A stretch of 31,300 nucleotides of DNA from Acanthaster planci (lineage: Eukaryota > Echinodermata > Asteroidea > Valvatida > Acanthasteridae). This document shows, one piece after another, positions 1-8,529 of this stretch (positions are counted from its first letter, which is position 1; each line of letters starts with the position of its first letter). The notes under the pieces were generated by a model. That model did not search any database and was not told where the DNA came from. It saw only the letters and a list, made by a program, of their open reading frames with translations. The stretch is taken from positions 2,608,732 through 2,640,031 of the forward strand of contig NW_019091385.1 in NCBI RefSeq assembly GCF_001949145.1, given 5' to 3'. Both the position numbers and the translations under genes were made by a program.

Positions 1-195
1 CAGCCACTTTGAGTTTCCAGTAGCTTTGCTGCAAACAAATGGAGGGAAAGGGTAAAAGTAGGATTTAAAACCTAAATTTCCACACTGCTTCAGAGAACAT
101 GATCTAATATCATACAAAGCCTGCTAAGAACTAGAACAGTATTCTTAAGTCTTGAAAGAAATTCATACAAAATCATTAATAGTTGTTACTGGTAC

Positions 196-315
196 CTTAT
201 TTGACTACTGATGGAAGAGTCTTCAAGTAGTCTGGCTTTCTGCTGATAAAGGGTATTCTCCATCACTGCAATATCCTGCTCCAGCTTGTCATTCTCCTTC
301 CTCAAGTTGTTCATT
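196..315 (-). CDS. Internal coiled-coil exon of an unidentified gene (partial)
   Basis: Read on the minus strand, a 120-nt open exon is bounded by an acceptor (ttcacag, AG at 317-316) and a donor (AAG|gtacc, GT at 195-194). It begins with one base and ends with two bases of split codons, so it is a symmetric phase-2 exon. It encodes about 40 residues starting MNNLRKENDKLEQD, rich in Leu, Glu, Lys and Gln with heptad-like spacing, as expected for a coiled coil. I do not recognise the family; centrosomal, ciliary or cytoskeletal coiled-coil proteins would all fit. The rest of the gene lies left of the window. A 5' part may lie toward position 1845, making this gene head-to-head with the FANCF-like gene. 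Confidence 0.6.
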
Positions 316-1225
316 CTGTGAAGAGAGTGAGAAACAGGTGACCAGCCTATACAGTACCGTAACTTGCCAGAAAATAAGGAACTTGACGATCCCTTAAACT
401 ATGGGGTAGTACAGTGTGCACTCTGTGTCTGCGAATCTACGCGATGAACCCCACTGTTCTAGGGTTAGGACTTGGTGTACATGTATGTAATATAATTATC
501 AGCAGATATATTACTCTTTTGGACAACGGTCATTTGACCCTCCTTACAAAATTCAAATTACACATACATGTACATGCTTATATCTAAGGTTGATGAAATG
601 ATTAATACATTTTTGCTATGGGTATTCTCTCTATGGCAATGCAAAGGTCTGGAGGACCGAAAAGTTAATCATGGGAGGCCATTGCTAGAAAATAAATGTT
701 TAATTCTTAACAATTTTGGCATTCGAAGATGTCATACATGTAGGCCTTGAATGATATAGCGCCTACACTATCGCTGCAGTTTACATGTGGCTATGGTGGC
801 CTAGGGTCTAAGTACGCCAATGTAATTTAATGGGAAACTCCCCCCCCCACAGTTTTGAGGGTAATGGGAAAAATTCCAAACTCATTGCAAAACAATGACA
901 TAAAGTGTGAATGGGCCTACACGATCAAAAACTGCTGGACCAAGACATTTTCATGTATCTAACCTTTTTTCTTCAAATTTTGGACTTGAAATCCAAAAGT
1001 TGAAAAATATGATCGCCACTCATTTTTTTCCTACAGTCTTCTGTCAGCTATCAGAAAGCAACAAATGTTCCAAAAAGACAAAATTAGGCTTAGGAGTGAA
1101 AATATTGAGGTGTTCACAAGGGAAACAAGTAGCATATTTTAGACCATTCTCATAGATTTTGTGCACAGAGTGTCAAGCAGTGTCTGTAGCCTAGGCATGG
1201 TAGGCCTTATAAACAGATGTTACGC
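316..1225. other. Non-coding stretch, no gene seen
   Basis: Intron-like AT-rich DNA with many stops in all frames, several TACATGTA and TAGGCCTA palindromes and a C9 run near 840. The short open frames at 568-750 and 907-1155 show no codon structure, splice signals or family resemblance. Confidence 0.5.
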
Positions 1226-1616
1226 CCCAACTATAGCATCAGTCAGTCCCAACTATAGTTGGGCCTGTCCCAACTATAGTTGGGCCTGTCCCAACTATAG
1301 TTGGGTCCGTCCCAACTAGAGTGCTACAGTTGAGCCGGCCCAACTACAGCAGAGAGGTCATGTGTGCATGATGTGCCCAGCATATGTTCCAAAGTCATAT
1401 TGCTTACACATGTCATGTCATCGGTCATAGGGCTAGATGAACAGATGAAGTGCCACATTTTAGATGAATTGTGTCAAGTGTGAGACTAATTGACTTGGAA
1501 TTGGATAATGTTGAGGCATTTCCCACAGACTTTGGTCAACAATAGTTGGGCCATCCCAACTGCAGCACTACACTTGGGACTGTCCCAACTATAGTAGGGA
1601 CTTTATGCTATAGTTG
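1226..1616. repeat. Minisatellite of a 16-bp palindrome
   Basis: The perfect palindrome CCCAACTATAGTTGGG occurs three times in a row at 1248-1263, 1269-1284 and 1290-1305, separated by the 5-bp spacer CCTGT, giving a 21-bp period. Partial copies flank it at 1226-1236 and 1311-1345. More degenerate copies (atagttggg, cccaactatagta, tatagttggg) recur at 1541-1616. Each unit can fold back on itself or bind a dimeric protein. A role is not known. Confidence 0.85.
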
Positions 1617-1758
1617 GGCTGTAACATAGAAAAACTCTTAAAGGGGTCATGCTATTTAGCATGAACAAACAGCAATGAGCATCAACGAGGTATCAAAAAG
1701 TTATTCAAGCATGTTTCTAGTACTAAGTAGGCTTTTACATAATCAATAGGGCCTAGGC

Positions 1759-1845
1759 CTATAGACATTTATCTAACATAACATTTGAGTCAGGAAATTT
1801 TAGCAACAATGTTGGATCTGCTCGTGCAGCCCAACCGGCTGACAT
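1759..1845 (-). CDS. Possible 5' coding exon of the minus-strand coiled-coil gene
   Basis: On the minus strand a good acceptor (cttttctctgcag, near 1872-1860) precedes an ATG at 1845 that opens a 28-codon frame starting MSAGWAARADPTLLLKF and ending at a TAG at 1759. The polypyrimidine tract and acceptor suggest an exon. The donor is not convincing: GTTATG and GTTAGA are the only nearby options. The GTTAGA choice would leave the two-base phase required by the exon at 315. This may be the start of the coiled-coil gene or only a chance ORF. Confidence 0.22.
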   Translation of the reverse strand: MSAGWAARADPTLLLKFPDSNVMLDKCL

Positions 1846-2049
1846 CTTGTTTTCATGTGGACTGCAGAGAAAAGATAATAGGCCTACATTGCTAAAAATT
1901 TTCGTTTTCCTATGTGAATCTGAAACTTGTGAAAAAAAATCCCTGTTACTCTTACACAAAAAGTAGCACATGTTAGAGTCGGTAAAATTATGATAGGCCT
2001 AGGCCTAAAACCATTTTGAAATCTTTGGAGGATATTTCAAGTTGTTGAC

Positions 2050-2191
2050 ACTTTGTTGACGCTACTTGTGTGTATTGACGCTTACTGACGCTTGGTGATG
2101 CTCATAGCACGACCGTAGTAAACTTATTTATAGCCTAAAGCCAGGCGTGGAATTCTTTCTAATTGTTCACGAATTTGATGCAGCGGCAAAG
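2050..2191. promoter_or_regulatory. Probable head-to-head promoter region
   Basis: The segment lies between the possible minus-strand exon (1759-1845) and a plus-strand ATG/donor exon (2192-2235). It contains three copies of TGACGCT (2057, 2076, 2086), a variant of the ATF/CREB half-site. No TATA box is obvious. The promoter assignment is an inference from gene layout. Confidence 0.3.
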
Positions 2192-2235
2192 ATGCCGGGC
2201 ACCGTCCCTCGCCAACAACAGCCACTTGTTCAACG
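2192..2235 (+). other. Possible 5' exon with a short upstream ORF
   Basis: An ATG at 2192 (context aaagATGccg) opens a frame starting MPGTVPRQQQPLVQ and runs into a strong donor, CG|gtgagt at 2236. If spliced directly to the acceptor at 3378, the frame stops at once (cg|a cag taa), leaving a 16-residue upstream ORF ahead of the FANCF-like start. A 16-nt micro-exon near 2684-2699 (cacag|GAAAAAGCC...CAG|gtaaga) could lie between them. The best reading is a 5' UTR exon of the FANCF-like gene, but it could be the first exon of something else. Confidence 0.35.
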
Positions 2236-3174
2236 GTGAGTTTTATACCTTTGAAAGGTTTTTCAACATTATCAAGAAAAGCCAAACTGAAAGACTTACT
2301 CAAATTTAGTTGCCATGATTACTAATCATCTTACAAATAGAAATACAGACAGTTTTGTAGGCATACTTGTCAGTTCAACCAAGTCCCGCTAGTGCTACAA
2401 CACTCCGGAGGTAGGACAACGATAAACAAAGTATGTGATACGAACCACTTTGCGGCAGGCAGCCCGATTAGAGCTTCAGCAAAATAAAGTTTATTAAAGT
2501 CTTTCCAGGGAATTTATGGAGGTAGGTCGTATTATTGCACTCTGGGGATTTTACACTTATTCATGTACCACATTAAAAAACAAGAAACAAATATCATTTC
2601 CATTATCATGCTTCAACGGTAGGGTTAGTGGTTTATCTCATATCTTTTTTTTTTCTTGCAAACCTTTCATGCAACAACACAGGAAAAAGCCTCGACAGGT
2701 AAGAAGTCTAACACGTGTGACGTATGTACGGTGAACGGGCCATTAGAACAAATTGACCAATTAAGAATTCCACCACAGGCAGTTTTCACCTAGCTAGCAG
2801 CCAGCGGCCACATGAACTGAAAAAGATGTCCCCGTGATAGCTCCATGGACTAAGAAAACATCGGTGAATGGTAAATATAGGCAATTTACACAACAGCAAA
2901 ACGACCTAAAATGTTTTTGAAAGGTATATTTTGAAACTGTGCCACTTCGTCTCTTCCTACCTAGGCATAACGTTCGTTGGCCTACTGTAGTCATGTTATT
3001 GTTACTGATACTATAAAGCGTTAGTACTAAGTAGGCGTTTTACTTTTTTACTTGATGTAGATCATGGACTGATGGAGGAAGCAAAACAAAGCCCATTACT
3101 ATACTAGGCCTACTTCCAAATAATCTCTGTAAAACCTTACAACAGTCCTGGAAGTAGGCCTACATGTAGGCTAG

Positions 3175-3370
3175 TCCATGACCGTGTAGTCGCCAGGTCC
3201 CTAATTCCGTCATCTATTGTCAAGTGCGATTGGCTTTCACAGTAAGGGGCAACATAAGGGACCTGGCAACTATACTGCCATGGACAATTAAATATCACTT
3301 ATTTATGTAATGTTCTTGGCAACTATACTGTCATGGACAATTGGATGTCACTTATTTATGTAATGTTCTT
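3175..3370. repeat. Foldback plus 53-bp tandem duplication upstream of FANCF
   Basis: Arms at 3175-3201 and 3258-3284 are imperfect reverse complements (both contain GCCAGGTCCCT and CCATG...), with about 56 bp between them. Part of the right arm and its flank is then repeated directly with a 53-bp period: the segment beginning ggcaactatactg at about 3265 recurs at about 3318, both ending cttatttatgtaatgttctt. This looks like a small MITE or foldback insertion with a tandem duplication, ending just before the first FANCF coding exon. Confidence 0.65.
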
Positions 3371-3449
3371 GTTTTTAGACAGTAAGGTGAAAGTATCCTA
3401 GCTGTGAATAGTGAAACATCAGGCCTGTAGACCACCTACCTTGGACACA

Positions 3450-6312
3450 ATGAATGAGATCGCCAAGAATGTGCAAACATTCCTGGAGACATTACAGAAT
3501 GCTGGTGGGGAGCAGGTTAAGCAGTGGAATGCAGAGGCATTGCAGAGAGCCATCCAGTGGGCCAAGTATTTTGAACAGGTAAATTTCTGTGGGTGGAGCC
3601 AGAGGGGCCACTAGGGGGAGGGGTCTCGCTGCCACCATTTGATTATGCAGTCGTGTCACTTTCAATATGATTTGTTAGGGGCAGGGAGAGGGGAGTGGTT
3701 CTTTCCCCTGTAGATTTGCCTGTGTTTTAAATTGTCCAATGGTTGGTGTACCATAGATCATTAAGCCAAGAAATCTGGTTCACAAATATCTAATTGGTGA
3801 CATTTCATCTTCTTTATTTGAAACACAAAACCACAGGTTCACAAGAAGCTTGCAAACAAACCCCAAAACATCCAGCAACTCAACCGAGTACTGCACCTGA
3901 TTGGTCATCTGCCCAGAGCAGCTGTCAGCCAATCAGAAGTTACCTTTGAAAGTCTGGGCCAGTCAGTGAGGTTGTTACTTCGGGTAGGGGAGAGCAACAT
4001 CACCTCAATGTATATAAACCTAATGTGTGTAGAACTTGCTGCCCTGGTAAACTGGTGTTAAAAAAAGTTTTTCTGGGTTCTAGGTGATGAACAGCCATTG
4101 TCAAAGATTAAAATTCAAGGAAAGCTACAAGTTGCAAAACATTGTCGGGACACTATTTAATTGATACCTTCCTCATTCAAAGTTAAAGGTTACAAATCAT
4201 ATGACATTTTCATGCATGTGATTTATCTTTTTTTAACCAAAGTGACAATTTTCTACAACATTCTTCATATTATTTACTGGAAGGCATTACTGCAGAACCC
4301 TCATCTGGGCCAGGATCTTCACCGAGAGGTTATCAATCAATACATTCTGTTGGACCAAGATGTGATGCCTGATGGCAGCTGTGCGAGCAATTCCATACTT
4401 AAAGAGGAGAATGCAGCAAGCCAGAGGAGCCAGATCTTCATGCAGGTTAGTAGGAGTTTCAACTTGTGAATTCCTAGATAAGAACTCAGTGAATGGAGGA
4501 ACTCACTGATCAGCTGTTGGTTCAGTAGACTGCTTTTAAAGTGAGCTGCTTGAGTGAGGGAACTCACTTATCAACTGTTGGTTCTGTGGAGATCTTCAGT
4601 AAGTTGCTTGAGTGGAGGAACTCACTGATCAGGAAGTCACTGACTCATCTGCTACCTGACTAAACTATTTTCCAAATCAAAGCTCCTTCTCCTGTTTAGG
4701 CTTCATTTAAAGGCTAAAGAATTATCTTTATTCATTTGCTGCTGAAAGTGAATGAAAATGCTCCAAGCATTGGCCTCAGAGTGAACAATTTGGTGTCTTT
4801 GTAGTGCATCAGAGATTCATTAAACCACTGAATGCATTAAGCCAAAACTACAGCTAAAGCTGTAGACATTGCCAGGGTTTACAAAAACATTGACCTCATT
4901 TCACACATGTAAATTAGGATAGACTGTCATGGTCTTAAAACTTATAAAATCTCAGTGGTGGCTGTTCGCTGCTCAGTGGTGTTAACATCATAGAGGCTGC
5001 CCCTGTGCCTGTGAGCCTTTCCTTTGGTAATTCAGCTCTCATGTAGTGCACCAACTGTTAATAATGCACTTGTATTCATCATGCATTCTGATTTACTTAT
5101 CAATGGTGATGATTGATAGTACATTCACACAGCTGTTCGCTGCAGGAGCCCCACACATTGGCAATTTAAAGCCATAATTGCTGCAGGTTGCTGTGCATCA
5201 AAGCTAGTGGTATCCCAACAACAAAGATTCCTAGCAAAAGAATTGACCCTTTGGCCTTGCATGCCCTTGATTGGAATTTGATGATGACAGCCATTTTTTT
5301 CCTTCAAAGTCAGCTTCCTAGCAGAGCTTGTCAATTCCACTTTTTGGTCAGTCATTTTGATACGAACATGTATGTGACTAACTTTCCCCCTCCTGTCACG
5401 TTTAGGATGTCTCCAGATTTGCCAAGGCCAAAGCAATGCGGATGCACCTGCTTGAGATGAGATCCAGGCTATCCAGTTCCCTGAAAGAGGACCTGAATAT
5501 CGAAGGTAAATTACTGGTGAGGGTGCTTTCAGCCTGTAACCAACAGATATCCCAAGCTTTATTTGAGATCTGACCAAGTATTTCACTTGAGATATCTTTA
5601 GAATTTAATTCCTCTGTTTCTATAGGAAAATCTGTTCATCAAGTTGCCATGGAAACAGATGCCACTGTGCTTCAAGATCACCTGATGCATCACCTGACTG
5701 GCAGCCAATCACCTCAGAAGTGAGTTTTAATTATAGCTCAGTTCAACTGATATTCAAAACATCAAAATTTTTCAAATCATAATTAATTTGTTATATTAAA
5801 TTTATTCTGTATTTTCTCTTTTCCTGGCAGAACTGAAAACTACCTAAACCAGCGTTTGCACTCTGTTGTCAAACTACCAAATGGACTTGTAAGAGAATTG
5901 AAAATTAGTTTTCCCATCCAAATTTAAATTGAGGGATTATGAAAGTTTAGGGCCTTTGCATGGACAGTAACTACATTAAACTGATATCAGGCGATATTAA
6001 GTTTCAGTTTCGAACTTCATCAGTATTTATACTTATGTCGCTGAGCAAGGTACTTTGACACAATTCATTTCAGTCCGTCAGGAGCACACAGGTATCCTGA
6101 TCTTATTTGGTATTAACTGAGACATTACTCAGTCGCTTAAAACGGGTTTATTATTTCGGTTTTATTTTCAGGAGACTATTGAGACCATCCTTACTTTGCC
6201 TGGAGATGAAAATGAAGCAGCGTCATTCAAAAAATGCCAACAGTTTGTGTCACTGTGGATATCCAAGAACAGACAGCAGTATACCAATCATGGAAATATG
6301 GACACAGGGTAA
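3450..6312 (+). CDS. FANCF: Probable Fanconi anaemia group F protein, seven coding exons
   Basis: Coding exons are 3450-3578, 3837-3983, 4296-4445, 5406-5505, 5626-5719, 5831-5888 and 6172-6312. All junctions are GT/AG and phases agree, giving 819 nt and 272 residues. The ATG at 3450 is the first in frame after a TGA at 3405. Residues 26-48 (WNAEALQRAIQWAKYFEQVHK) match the human FANCF signature around W-D-P-A-T-V-R-R-A-L-Q-W-A-R-Y. FESLGQSVRLLLR and LHREVINQY match its FQALG and YHLVQQ helices. FAKAKAMRMHLLEMR matches the RRRSAVHMLRF helix. FANCF is the adaptor that holds together the nuclear Fanconi core complex, a ubiquitin ligase for DNA crosslink repair. Human FANCF is intronless and 374 residues; this one is split and about 100 residues shorter, chiefly in the C-terminal helical repeats. 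The family call comes from remembered similarity and needs a profile search. Confidence 0.72.
4495..4645 (+). repeat. About 60-bp tandem repeat, three copies, in FANCF intron 3
   Basis: The motif gaggaactcactgatcag(ctgttggttc) recurs at about 4495, 4556 and 4615, with gtgagctgcttgagtg-like spacers between copies. Copies differ by several substitutions and the third is truncated. The array starts about 50 bp after the donor of the third coding exon. Confidence 0.65.
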
Positions 6313-7105
6313 TTGGTACATGTGGTGAGGTGCCTACTGGAGAGATGGGCCATAGAAGAGAAGCAGATTTTTTGAATGATTCCTCAGAAAAGTATTGAGT
6401 AGGTCTAATCAAATTCAGACTTCCAACTGCCATGTTCAGGAGGAGGGGCTTGGAGTAATGAAAATGGCATGCCAGCTTCATAAGGTATTTGGTTTTGTTC
6501 AAGTTGTAAGTGCTTAGGTCAGCATAATTGGTGATGCTTGTCAACCACTTCCAGCCAAACATATAGTTAACTGCAAATTCCTTGCAGAACCCAATTGACA
6601 ACCACATCAAGAACAAACAGCTTAAAAAAAGAAATTAAATTGCAATTTTTATGGTAGTTCAGAGTTGAGTTCATATTTTAAAACTGTCAACCAAGACTAA
6701 TGGTTTTGAAAAGCTTTGTCTCTTAATGAGCAGTTATGTACTGATTAGAGTAACCGATATTTGAGTTTTGTAAAAACAAACTCGATTTATTTCTACAACA
6801 TCAATGGTAAAGTTTAAAAGTGAATGCAAGTAAAATCTTTATGTGTAAATGAAAATACAACACTGGCCTTTTAAACTTTTACAGTGCTATCTTTCTTTTC
6901 GCTAAAAGAATGTGAAAATGTCATGAATTAGAGTATGAATTTTGAACAGATGATTTGTTCTTTTTAATTGAAGCTTAAGTGTAACTTTTTGTTGAAAACA
7001 ATACAATCTATCAGTATTTTAAGATACTCAGACTCTTAACTTCAGCTACCAAAATATGTACATTTTTATGCAAATATCAATAAATTGTTGAAAAATATCT
7101 GTGTT
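6313..7105 (+). other. 3' UTR of the FANCF-like gene with poly(A) signal
   Basis: After the TAA at 6310-6312 the sequence is AT-rich without further exons. The first good signal is AATAAA at 7079-7084, followed within 25 nt by a T/G-rich stretch (ctgtgttctt), so cleavage near 7095-7105 is likely. The UTR would be about 790 nt. The long antisense frame in this region has no support. Confidence 0.6.
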
Positions 7106-7291
7106 CTTATTCGTCGAGAGGTGTCTGTCTATTCAACAAACTTGGCCCTCTGTGAGGAAAATAATCAGTTGAAGAGTTTTTCATTGCTAACTCGGGTAAT
7201 TTGTCTAATGTTTCAATGGTAAATACTAACCTACCACTTGAAATAGTTCTTTCCGTATTAAAATTAACAGAAACGTGTGATAGAGTTGTGT

Positions 7292-7352
7292 ATTAACCCT
7301 AACAGTCCTCAATCCTTCACCTGTTGGAGGATTGAGGACTGTTAGGGTTAAT
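7292..7352. repeat. Perfect 24-bp inverted repeat with 13-nt loop
   Basis: Arms at 7292-7315 and 7329-7352 are exact reverse complements, beginning ATTAACCCTAACAGTCC and ending GGACTGTTAGGGTTAAT, with loop ttcacctgttgga. It lies between the poly(A) signal of FANCF (plus) and those of the mucin-like gene (minus), so either readthrough RNA would form a strong hairpin. It could be a tiny foldback element, a 3'-end structure or a miRNA-like precursor. No terminal duplication is evident. Confidence 0.9.
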
Positions 7353-7359
7353 GAAGAAT

Positions 7360-7399
7360 TTTATTTTTCTCCAAGTAGTTTGATGGCTGTGATTTTATT
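7360..7399 (-). terminator. Candidate poly(A) signals of the mucin-like gene
   Basis: On the minus strand AATAAA occurs at 7399-7394 and again at 7365-7360, 82 and 116 nt after the stop codon. Either could direct cleavage. The second lies only 8 bp before the 24-bp inverted repeat. Confidence 0.5.
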
Positions 7400-7480
7400 G
7401 TCAAGGAAACCAACCTGGTTTTGCCTCGCATTTCAGTGTCAATTAAGAATTTTATAATTAATAGTCCTTTCTCATCAAGT

Positions 7481-8497
7481 TCACTTAACCTCTATCAAAT
7501 CCATTTTGTCATCATTGCCCGTCTTGGAAGACATCCCCGACTTGCTTGTCTCCATCTCAATATCTCCTACCTGCTGCTTGCTCTTGCAACAGATGAATTG
7601 GAAAATGGTGATGATTAACGCTAAGATGAGGCATCCGCCTACGACACTTCCAATGATGATGCCGACTAGCGCGCCAGGTGACAGGCCTTCGTCTTCGCCA
7701 GAGCTGCTTGTGGTGTGTGAGGCGTCCTTGGTATTCCGTAATGTGTCTGTGGTCGGTGGGATCTCCGTGGTCTGTGAAGAGTGCGTGGTATTCTGTAAAG
7801 TGTTGTTCGTGGTCTGTTGGGAGCCAGTGGTCTCTGTCGAGGATCTTGTTATGGGGTCTTTTGTGCCATTTGAAAGAGCCGTAGTCTGTGAGGCAAGGTC
7901 TGTCGAGGAGGCTTCTGTGGCCTGCAAACCACCCGTGGTTTGAGACTCGGGTCCGCCCGTAGTCGGCAATGCGGCACTGGTGGTCAGTGGTTCGGGCACT
8001 ACAGTGGTCTGCAGTCCGGCAGGTGTAGTTGGTTGCTCGGACCCAACCCTCACACCCGTGGTCAGTGGTCCGGGCCCGGCCGTAGTCTGCAGTACGGCAG
8101 GTGTAGTTGGTTGCTCGGACCCAACCCTCACACCCGTGGTCAGTGGTCCGGGCCCGGCCGTGGTCTGCAGTACGGCAGGTGTAGTTGGTTGCTCGGACCC
8201 AACCCTCACACCCGTGGTCAGTGGTCCGGGCCCGGCCGTGGTCTGCAGTACGGCAGGTGTAGTTGGTTGCTCGGACCCAACCCTCACACCTGTGGTCAGT
8301 GGTTCGGGCCCGGCTGTGGTCTGCAGTACGGCAGTCGTGGTTTGTGGCTCAGATGTTGCCGTAGCACCCATGGTCAGTTCCCCAGTTCCTAAAAATGTCA
8401 TAGTGACTCCAGCCGTTGTTTGAGCCAGAGTAACGCCAAGCGAGCTTGTTAGCAGCAGGCACATAGCTACTACGGAAGGATACTGAAACATAACCAT
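7481..8497 (-). CDS. Membrane-anchored mucin-like glycoprotein with 26-residue repeats
   Basis: One open exon encodes 338 residues. A signal peptide covers about residues 1-26 (hydrophobic VVAMCLLLTSSLG). A Thr/Pro/Ser-rich ectodomain follows, with four nearly identical 26-residue repeats (about 62-165, unit core PLTTGVRVGSEQPTTPAVLQ) and then a degenerate Ser/Thr region with N-glycosylation sequons (NGT, NNT, NTT). A Gly/Ile-rich transmembrane helix spans about 276-302 (ALVGIIIGSVVGG...). A 36-residue cytoplasmic tail starts CCKSK and ends EVK. This is the layout of a small cell-surface mucin, expected to be heavily O-glycosylated; the sequence does not point to a named family. A minus-strand acceptor (cttgcag, AG at 8528-8527) 29 nt before the ATG implies an upstream exon, probably 5' UTR. 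The ATG at 8497 is preferred because the signal peptide follows it directly. Confidence 0.8.
   Translation of the reverse strand: MVMFQYPSVVAMCLLLTSSLGVTLAQTTAGVTMTFLGTGELTMGATATSEPQTTTAVLQTTAGPEPLTTGVRVGSEQPTTPAVLQTTAGPGPLTTGVRVGSEQPTTPAVLQTTAGPGPLTTGVRVGSEQPTTPAVLQTTAGPGPLTTGVRVGSEQPTTPAGLQTTVVPEPLTTSAALPTTGGPESQTTGGLQATEASSTDLASQTTALSNGTKDPITRSSTETTGSQQTTNNTLQNTTHSSQTTEIPPTTDTLRNTKDASHTTSSSGEDEGLSPGALVGIIIGSVVGGCLILALIITIFQFICCKSKQQVGDIEMETSKSGMSSKTGNDDKMDLIEVK
7985..8330 (-). repeat. 78-bp tandem repeat encoding the mucin repeats
   Basis: Four direct copies of a 78-bp unit (for example ccaaccctcacacc at about 8042, 8120, 8198 and 8276) differ at only a few positions. The central copies are nearly identical at the nucleotide level, which points to recent homogenisation and likely copy-number variation. 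Because 78 is divisible by three, other frames on both strands also stay open through the array. Confidence 0.9.
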
Positions 8498-8529
8498 TGT
8501 TGTCTGGAGGGGAGATGTTGGTGTTTCTG

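Noticed and set aside
3411-3449. Upstream in-frame extension of the FANCF start
   Set aside because: It would need a GTG start; the first ATG in frame is at 3450 and a TGA lies at 3405.
5125-5586. 153-codon minus ORF across FANCF exon 4
   Set aside because: It is antisense to an exon with good splice sites and consistent phase, and shows no family resemblance.
6227-6616. 129-codon minus ORF over the last FANCF exon and 3' UTR
   Set aside because: Antisense shadow in AT-rich sequence; no splice or poly(A) context.
7506-8423. Three long plus-strand ORFs (up to 150 codons) opposite the mucin gene
   Set aside because: They are shadows of the 78-bp repeat, which keeps several frames open. The minus frame has the signal peptide, Thr/Pro repeats and transmembrane helix.
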